A DNA stretch of 10,635 nucleotides from Sedimentisphaerales bacterium. GTDB taxonomy: Bacteria; Planctomycetota; Phycisphaerae; Sedimentisphaerales; SG8-4. The stretch lies in the NCBI GenBank assembly GCA_016928975.1, contig JAFGJR010000226.1, positions 1-10,635 on the forward strand, read 5' to 3'. Both the position numbers and the translations under genes were made by a program. Each line of letters opens with the position of its first letter. The first letter of the stretch is position 1. The notes under the pieces were generated by a model, which saw only the letters and a list, made by a program, of their open reading frames with translations, was not told where the DNA came from and did no database searches. Of the stretch, positions 6,225-10,635 are shown piece after piece.

Positions 6225-7535
6225 TCATTGGGTTTTGCGCTGGACTGTGATCGTGTGTCGGACGGGGACGAAGGCGGCGCGGATCGCATCGGCCAGTGGC
6301 GTGCGGACCTTCTCCGTGAGAGTGGCGGTCATGTCGATGTCCGCGTGTCCTTCCGGTCCGTGAAAGAGGTCTTTGATCTGTCTCGTCTCGTAGGCCTGCT
6401 TCTTCGCGACCGCTTCATCCACCCGTTTGAACGCTTCGCTGAACGGGTTGACCTCGAAGTCCGCCGCGAGATTGACGCCCTTGGCCAGCTCCTCGGCGGA
6501 ATATGTCTTCGATGCGTCGCCCCAGGAGACGCTATAGCGGCCGGGCGCCGCATTGCGGACCACGAGCATGAGGCGGTTCAACTGCTCGTTGAAGGGGACC
6601 AGGGTCATCCCCGAACGGATGCTGGAATCGTCATTGGCCGGACCTGTGGCGCAGAACGGATAGCGGCTGCTTTCGATTTCCACCTGCCCCGGTCCCGCCG
6701 TGAGAACTCGATGCCCCTCGGTCACGACGGCTTTGCCGTCGGCCAGGTCCATCGTGATCGTGCCGATCTGGCCATCGAGACCCATCGCGTGGAGAAAGGC
6801 GTAGGCCATGACAAGGTGTCCGGCCCAGCCGGGGTGCACGCCGTCCTTACCGGCGATCATGTAGTCGCCGCCGTAGCGCTGCCTGGCCTCGAACCCGCCG
6901 ACCAGCATGGGGCTGAAGACATCGGCAAATCCGACCTGCTCTTCGTTGGCCAGTGTGACGCCAATGTTGCGGAACTGCGCCAGGCTGTGGTTGAGGTCCT
7001 CGACCGTGCCCTGCGCCCGCTGCACCCAGGAGGGCATCTTGCCCACGGTTCCCGGAGAACCCTGAATGACTCGCGTCCCGCGCTGTTTGAATCTTTCGAG
7101 GACGGCTCGCGAGGCGTCGCGATAAACCTTGGCGTACTCCTCCTTGTAGGGCTGGTAGTTGTGGTCGTTCATGCCGTAACAGGTCGTGGCGATCGTCGGC
7201 CCGAAGCGCAGTGCGTCCTGCTCCATCCTCGCCAGAAAGCCGGGGGCCTTCTCGCCGCTCCAGCCGAGTTGGCGCACCGCGATCTGCAACTGCGGCACGC
7301 ACACCGTCAGGTAGGTCTCCATGATCCGCGAGTACATCTTCTGCTCGGTGATCGAGTCGCCGCAGATGGCCAGCCGGTCGCCGGTCTTGAGCATCGGCTC
7401 CTTGGACGGCGGCGTGTTGAGCAGCTTGTACGTGGAGAAGTGCGGATCGGAAGGCAGCGCCTGCCATTCCTGCGCCAGCAGGGGACAAGCCAAAACCGCC
7501 ACGACGAGAATGAGGTACCGCATCTGTCTTGTCAT
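6225..7535 (-). CDS. Exported SGNH/GDSL-family hydrolase
   Basis: 436 residues from this start. The N-terminal hydrophobic segment (MRYLILVVAVLACPLLAQ, about 5-22) is a signal peptide; VLAC could be a lipobox, or LAQ-E a signal peptidase I site. SGNH blocks are in order: block I GDSIT (nucleophile S61), block II around WSGE (G94), block III YGMND (N123), block V DGVHPGWAGH (D231, H234). The catalytic Ser-Asp-His set and both oxyanion residues are therefore present. The C-terminal 190 residues form an extra region seen in larger planctomycete-type homologues, possibly a beta domain. Such enzymes deacylate esters, often acetylated carbohydrates; substrate not readable. Candidate starts are GTG 7544, ATG 7535 and ATG 7523. 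The GTG overlaps the -10 box of the best promoter, so 7535 or 7523 is preferred; neither has a clear Shine-Dalgarno. Own promoter, probably monocistronic. Confidence 0.88.
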   Translation of the reverse strand: MTRQMRYLILVVAVLACPLLAQEWQALPSDPHFSTYKLLNTPPSKEPMLKTGDRLAICGDSITEQKMYSRIMETYLTVCVPQLQIAVRQLGWSGEKAPGFLARMEQDALRFGPTIATTCYGMNDHNYQPYKEEYAKVYRDASRAVLERFKQRGTRVIQGSPGTVGKMPSWVQRAQGTVEDLNHSLAQFRNIGVTLANEEQVGFADVFSPMLVGGFEARQRYGGDYMIAGKDGVHPGWAGHLVMAYAFLHAMGLDGQIGTITMDLADGKAVVTEGHRVLTAGPGQVEIESSRYPFCATGPANDDSSIRSGMTLVPFNEQLNRLMLVVRNAAPGRYSVSWGDASKTYSAEELAKGVNLAADFEVNPFSEAFKRVDEAVAKKQAYETRQIKDLFHGPEGHADIDMTATLTEKVRTPLADAIRAAFVPVRHTITVQRKTQ

Positions 7536-7542
7536 GGCGGCC

Positions 7543-7571
7543 ACTATAGTCCGTCACCGTGCCGGCGACAA
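7543..7571 (-). promoter_or_regulatory. Sigma70-like promoter of the SGNH hydrolase gene
   Basis: On the minus strand TTGTCG (7571-7566) and TATAGT (7548-7543) are 17 bases apart, matching consensus in 4 of 6 and 5 of 6 positions. Transcription would begin near 7536, practically at the ATG at 7535, so the message may be leaderless. The box lies directly after the terminator-like hairpin of the preceding operon. Confidence 0.4.
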
Positions 7572-7574
7572 GCG

Positions 7575-7594
7575 AAAACCTCGCCGTGGGGCGA
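7575..7594 (-). terminator. Terminator-like hairpin behind the DUF4097 pair
   Basis: In minus-strand RNA, UCGCC and GGCGA (7594-7590 and 7585-7581) pair around a 4-base loop, followed by GG and four U's (7578-7575). It begins 23 bases after the TAA at 7618. The stem is short (5 bp) and the U-run only four, so this is a weak intrinsic terminator at best. Confidence 0.35.
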
Positions 7595-7617
7595 CCGTTA
7601 CTCGCTGTGCGGGCGCG

Positions 7618-8805
7618 TTACTTCAGCACCACCGATCCGTTGCCGGTCTCCAGGTGGATTGAGCCGGTACCTTCTCTGACGGCGCCGGAGATGTTCTTCT
7701 TGTCGATCCGGCCGCTCACGGTAATGGGCAGGGCGGTTTGGACGGACCCATAGTGCGTCGAGAGATGTACCTGGCCTGCGAATTGCGGCGGCGCAGTGAA
7801 ATCGATGCTGCCGTAGTTGCTCGTGACCTCCGCCTTCAAATCGCCGGGACAGGCATGGGAACAGACGATGTCGATACTCCCGTTGCTCGAGTGAGCCGTG
7901 ACGTTGGCCGTGGTGACTTGCCTGGCTTTGACGGCGCCATAGGATGTGGACAAGCCCACCGTCGGGGCCTCTGCGTCCGTAGCCTCCACGCTGCCGTTGT
8001 TCGAGCTCAGCTTGAGCGTCTGGCCCTTGAAATCGTCGCAGGCGACAGCGCCGTACGACGAGGAGGCGTCACACTCGCCGGCCGAGCCATGCCTCATTGT
8101 GATCCTGCCGTTGCCGGACCTCAAGTGGAAATCGCCGTCGGAGAAGTCCTCGCAGGTGATGGAGCCATACGAGGTCTGGACTTTCGCCGAGCTTTTGATG
8201 TCCGCCAGGTTGATGGAGCCGTGGCTGCTTTGCAGATCGATCATCTGCCCCGTGGCATTCGTGCAGGTGATGGACCCGAAGGAGGTACGCACGTTGACCG
8301 TTCCACGGATATTCTCGATCTCGATCGAGCCGTGACTTGACTTGCCTGCGACAGTCCCTTCGATACCTGCGACGCGCAGACTGCCGAAGGCGCTTTCACA
8401 TTTCACGTTGATCCGCTTGGGCGCCGCGATCACGTAGCTGACGCTGACGCTGCGATTGTTGCCGGTGGTCGGCGTGTCGGCCCGGACCTGTAGCGTATTT
8501 CCGGATGAACCCAGGCGGATTTGCGTCTTCTCGGCCAGCTCCTGCGCCTCCTCCTCAGTGGGCGCGCGGCCGGTGATCGTGGCGGTCACGTCGAATTCGT
8601 CGGTCTCGGCCCCTGCGATCGTGATGGACCCGAACCGGCTCTCCACGTCGATGGCGGTGTTGGTCCCGAGGACCGCCTGCTGGCTGACGGTTCTCTCGTA
8701 CTTGGCCTGATTCCAGCCGCCGGGGTGGATCACGCATCCTGCCATCAGGAACGGCAAGGCACAGAGGCTTGCCGCGATGCTCTTGATCAGACTACGTCGT
8801 GCCAT
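7618..8805 (-). CDS. DUF4097-type beta-strand-repeat lipoprotein
   Basis: 395 residues. The signal peptide ends in the lipobox LMAGC (C24), so the mature protein is probably a lipoprotein; the twin-Arg 'MARRSLIKS' lacks a full Tat consensus. The rest is a ladder of short beta strands with turns of the type S-[YFH/N]-G-[SA]-[IV]. These fall at about 58, 140, 158, 176, 195, 213, 232, 251, 270, 289, 308, 331 and 352, with two more at 380 and 389, so the spacing is mostly 18-19 residues. This is the DUF4097 (beta-strand repeat) pattern, probably a right-handed beta-helix-like stack. No catalytic motif is visible; DUF4097 function is not established. ATG at 8805 is chosen over 8823 because GGGAGGA lies about 6-7 bases upstream. 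It follows its paralogue by 26 bases (one operon) and is followed by a weak terminator. Confidence 0.85.
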   Translation of the reverse strand: MARRSLIKSIAASLCALPFLMAGCVIHPGGWNQAKYERTVSQQAVLGTNTAIDVESRFGSITIAGAETDEFDVTATITGRAPTEEEAQELAEKTQIRLGSSGNTLQVRADTPTTGNNRSVSVSYVIAAPKRINVKCESAFGSLRVAGIEGTVAGKSSHGSIEIENIRGTVNVRTSFGSITCTNATGQMIDLQSSHGSINLADIKSSAKVQTSYGSITCEDFSDGDFHLRSGNGRITMRHGSAGECDASSSYGAVACDDFKGQTLKLSSNNGSVEATDAEAPTVGLSTSYGAVKARQVTTANVTAHSSNGSIDIVCSHACPGDLKAEVTSNYGSIDFTAPPQFAGQVHLSTHYGSVQTALPITVSGRIDKKNISGAVREGTGSIHLETGNGSVVLK

Positions 8806-8831
8806 TGAAGTTCCTCCCTTCAAGTAAAGAC

Positions 8832-9749
8832 TCAGCGTATCGTGATTGACCCGTCATTGGTCCGGAGGCGAACCTTGCCCTCACCGGCGCCGACGGTTCC
8901 GCGCAGGGACTTGCCGATCTTGCCCTGGACGATGATGGGCAACTGCGTGTGGATCGAGCCGTCGTCGGTGTCTGCTTCAATCGCCGCCGATAGTCCGGGC
9001 GGGGCGGTGAACGTGATGCTGCCGTCCGACGTCGTGGCATCCACGTTGACCGCCTTCGGGGCGTCGGGAGCGAATTCGATCTCAATGGCGCCGTCGGAGG
9101 TGTGACATTCCATCTTCGGGGCAACGATGTTGCGGCATCGGATGGAACCGTCACTGGTGCGAAGCTCGATGCTGTCCACGCGGACCTCGCTGACGTCGAT
9201 TCCACCATCGGAGGTCCTCAGTTTCACGCTGCCCTGGAGGCCCTCCACCTTGATGCTGCCATCCGAAGTCTTCGCGTCGATCGCGCCGGTCACGTTCGTG
9301 ATTCGTAGAGCCCCGTCGCTCGTCTGCAAGGCGAGATTGGTCTGGGTGGGCACCTCCGCATCGAGAGACACGCTGAAGTGGGCGTCTCGGATGACAGGTG
9401 GCCTGTCGATGACCACCCTGAGGTCGTTGCCGGCAGGCTCCAGTCTGATGTCGATCTGTCGGGCCAGCTCTTCGGCGGCTTCCTGCGTTTCGGCATAGGC
9501 GACGACTTTTGCCTGCACTTTGCATTCGCTCGTATCAAGCCCCTTGACGGTGACCGAGCCGTCGTCCGTGCTGGCGGAGAACGACGAGCCCGGTTGCAGC
9601 GGGGCCGACAGCGGCACCTCCTTCTCGCACCGAACCCTCTCGGAGTGATGGCTGATGACGATGCAGGATGTGGTGAGAAACGCTGTGAGAGTGAGCAGGC
9701 AAGCCAGAGCCGTCCGTGCGTACAATCCCTTGTTCATTCCTTTGTCCAT
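8832..9749 (-). CDS. DUF4097-type beta-strand-repeat lipoprotein, paralogue of the next gene
   Basis: 305 residues. Signal peptide: ARTALACLLTLTAFLTTSC with C29 as the likely lipid-bearing cysteine, though Leu sits at -4 and not -3, so the lipobox is imperfect. Nine turns of the type [ST/D/N]-D-G-[SAG]-[IVL] occur at about 62, 144, 162, 180, 199, 218, 241, 262 and 298, the central ones 18-19 residues apart. The overall plan matches the following gene: lipoprotein signal, a 'TDDGSVTV' strand, an acidic E-x-A-x-E-L-A helix at about 87-98, then the ladder. The two genes are therefore duplicates that have drifted apart. ATG at 9749 is listed; an in-frame ATG at 9737 is equally possible, and neither has a good Shine-Dalgarno. 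First gene of a two-gene operon. Function unknown; cell-envelope location is inferred. Confidence 0.85.
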   Translation of the reverse strand: MDKGMNKGLYARTALACLLTLTAFLTTSCIVISHHSERVRCEKEVPLSAPLQPGSSFSASTDDGSVTVKGLDTSECKVQAKVVAYAETQEAAEELARQIDIRLEPAGNDLRVVIDRPPVIRDAHFSVSLDAEVPTQTNLALQTSDGALRITNVTGAIDAKTSDGSIKVEGLQGSVKLRTSDGGIDVSEVRVDSIELRTSDGSIRCRNIVAPKMECHTSDGAIEIEFAPDAPKAVNVDATTSDGSITFTAPPGLSAAIEADTDDGSIHTQLPIIVQGKIGKSLRGTVGAGEGKVRLRTNDGSITIR

Positions 9750-9767
9750 TCCATGTTCGACCGTGAT

Positions 9768-9846
9768 GCCCGGTGATCCGAATCATGCGACGAGCCCGCC
9801 CGGGAAACCGAGCCGGCACAACGGCTGAATCGCGCCATCACCGGGC
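9768..9846 (-). promoter_or_regulatory. Nested inverted repeats upstream of the DUF4097 operon
   Basis: GCCCGGTGAT (9768-9777) and ATCACCGGGC (9837-9846) are perfect 10-base inverted repeats. Between them AGCCG (9811-9815) and CGGCT (9822-9826) form a second small stem. Minus-strand RNA could fold into a closed, multi-arm leader ending about 20 bases before the first DUF4097 ATG, close enough to affect ribosome access. No RNA family recognised. Confidence 0.35.
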
Positions 9847-9867
9847 TCGTATCCGCTTCTTCTTGCG

Positions 9868-9892
9868 CCGCCCCCGAAATGCGGGCGGCACT
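9868..9892 (-). terminator. GC-rich hairpin downstream of the small exported protein gene
   Basis: GCCGCCC and GGGCGGC pair across a short AT-containing loop about 80-100 bases past the TGA at 9974. Minus-strand RNA would end the stem with GCAAGAAG and not a U-run, so if it terminates transcription it does so atypically. Confidence 0.3.
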
Positions 9893-9973
9893 ACATCTGT
9901 ATATCTGGGACCGGCAGATGTCAATGCCGATCCGGCACAACAATCGACGCCGTCCTGTGTGCGTCCGCCGGTC

Positions 9974-10399
9974 TCATCTCTTGATCGTTCCGGCGTTCCA
10001 ACCGCCTGCGGTGGTATCCGCCCTCAGCCCCCGGGTCCCGGCGGGGGCTACGAAGTGCAGGTAGGAGCGGCCGTCCCGCACCTGTAGAACGAGGGTGTCA
10101 CTTCGCCGGATCTTGCGGAACTCGCACTGCGAGATGCCAGCCTCGCTGAACGTGGCTGGAAGCGCGCCGAACACGGTGGTCCGCTTGCCGTTGCAGATGT
10201 AGTACCCCGTGAACTGACCGCCGGCTGTGCCGGAGAGCTGCACGGTGGTCTTGCGTGGGACGCTCTGAGAAGCATCTACTGTGGTGCTGTGGCGCCACCA
10301 CGGACTGGCCGTGCCGGCACTCGTCGGCAACACCACCATCGCAGTCAAGATCGTCATCTTCACGTTCCGCACGTCCCAACCCGATCCCACCTTCTTCAT
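9974..10399 (-). CDS. Small exported protein of unknown function
   Basis: 141 residues; not recognised. The N-terminus has basic residues, then a hydrophobic stretch MTILTAMVVLPTSAGTAS (15-32), reading as a signal peptide with cleavage near SAGTA-S. The mature part (about 110 residues) lacks membrane segments and is rich in beta-type sequence: TTVQLSGTAGGQFTGYYICNG (51-71), then a conserved-looking FGALPATFSEAGISQCEFRK (77-96), and SDTLVLQVRDGRSYLHF (100-116). Two cysteines (69 and 92) could form a disulfide outside the cytoplasm. GGGGGG lies about 5-10 bases before the ATG, supporting the start; a second ATG at codon 15 has no such site. It precedes the DUF4097 operon in the same direction but 224 bases away, so separate transcription is likely. 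Good codon-scale character and a signal peptide argue that it is real. Confidence 0.65.
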   Translation of the reverse strand: MKKVGSGWDVRNVKMTILTAMVVLPTSAGTASPWWRHSTTVDASQSVPRKTTVQLSGTAGGQFTGYYICNGKRTTVFGALPATFSEAGISQCEFRKIRRSDTLVLQVRDGRSYLHFVAPAGTRGLRADTTAGGWNAGTIKR

Positions 10400-10548
10400 T
10401 CAGTCCCCCCAACCTGCAATTCCGGCCAGCCACAGGCCGCGTGCGCATAGACATTTCTGCCTGCGGCCCCTCCACGATGACACTACGTATAGTCTTATCA
10501 ACAAATTGGTCGGATCAAAATCGCAAAGATTTCACGCCAGGTCCGTTC

Positions 10549-10566
10549 TTTGACGCCTGCGTCAAA
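10549..10566. promoter_or_regulatory. Operator-like palindrome
   Basis: TTTGACGC and GCGTCAAA (8 bp each, perfect) are separated by CT. It lies 150 bases upstream of the small exported protein gene, in DNA that becomes AT-rich toward the window's right edge. The shape fits a dimeric regulator site; no regulator gene is in the window. The rest of 10400-10635 holds no gene that I can support. Confidence 0.3.
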
Positions 10567-10635
10567 AGTCGGGACATTGCAAGAAGATGTGATAAGTGTT
10601 TATTTTGTATGGATTTATGTTACTTTTCGTCTTGA

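Noticed and set aside
6228..7679. A 483-codon plus-strand frame, the longest in the window
   Set aside because: It lies antisense to the SGNH hydrolase, whose catalytic blocks are clear. Its own product is low-complexity His/Arg/Val-rich, as expected for the complement of a GC-rich gene.
8832..9749. The repeated SDG codons as a DNA tandem repeat
   Set aside because: The periodicity is at the protein level with divergent DNA between turns, so it is the DUF4097 fold and not a simple nucleotide repeat.
10026..10049. Strong hairpin AGCCCCC/GGGGGCT as a terminator
   Set aside because: It lies inside the coding sequence of the small exported protein and is explained by its Gly/Pro/Ala codons; no T-run follows.
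10255..10635. A plus-strand frame of 126 codons with several cysteines near its end
   Set aside because: It overlaps the small exported protein antisense and its composition is irregular. The cysteines fall in AT-rich noncoding-looking DNA.

Overview
The window looks like chromosomal DNA of an uncultured Planctomycetota-type bacterium. This is an inference from gene content: a Tat-exported enolase-superfamily enzyme beside an exported RraA-like protein, a PEP-CTERM-type sorting tail, tandem DUF4097 lipoproteins, and an interspersed palindrome of the 'CACGGGCAT..TGCCCGTG' type. All credible genes lie on the minus strand, so transcription runs from right to left. Most of the window is GC-rich; the beta-propeller gene and the extreme right end are visibly more AT-rich.

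Right part (10399 to 7618): a small exported protein of unknown function, then a pair of DUF4097 beta-strand-repeat lipoproteins 26 bases apart, clearly one transcription unit. A short hairpin with a T-run (7575-7594) appears to end that unit. Directly behind it is a sigma70-like promoter (7543-7571) for the next gene, an exported SGNH/GDSL hydrolase (6225-7535).

Middle (6224 to 4118): 735 bases without an intact gene. These hold a 33-codon gene-end remnant resembling the C-terminus of an amidohydrolase-type enzyme and several inverted repeats. Next comes a secreted beta-propeller protein with a PEP-CTERM-like tail (4464-5489). A 346-base gap follows, containing a palindromic MITE-like element (4256-4386) and a candidate promoter.

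Left part (4117 to 40): a three-gene run encodes an exported RraA/HMG-aldolase-like protein, a Tat-exported enolase-superfamily protein of the mandelate racemase subgroup, and a small VOC-fold protein with an apparent one-base frameshift. A TM0106-family RecB-like nuclease gene follows. It has an excellent ribosome binding site but stops before the last acidic motif of its RNase H-like domain, so it is probably broken.

The most interesting functional reading is the RraA plus enolase-superfamily pair. A sugar-acid dehydratase would make a 2-keto-3-deoxy acid, which is the chemical type that a D-x20-R-D aldolase cleaves. Both enzymes carry export signals, so the reactions would take place outside the cytoplasm. 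No CRISPR array, tRNA, rRNA, complete insertion sequence or obvious defence system is visible.
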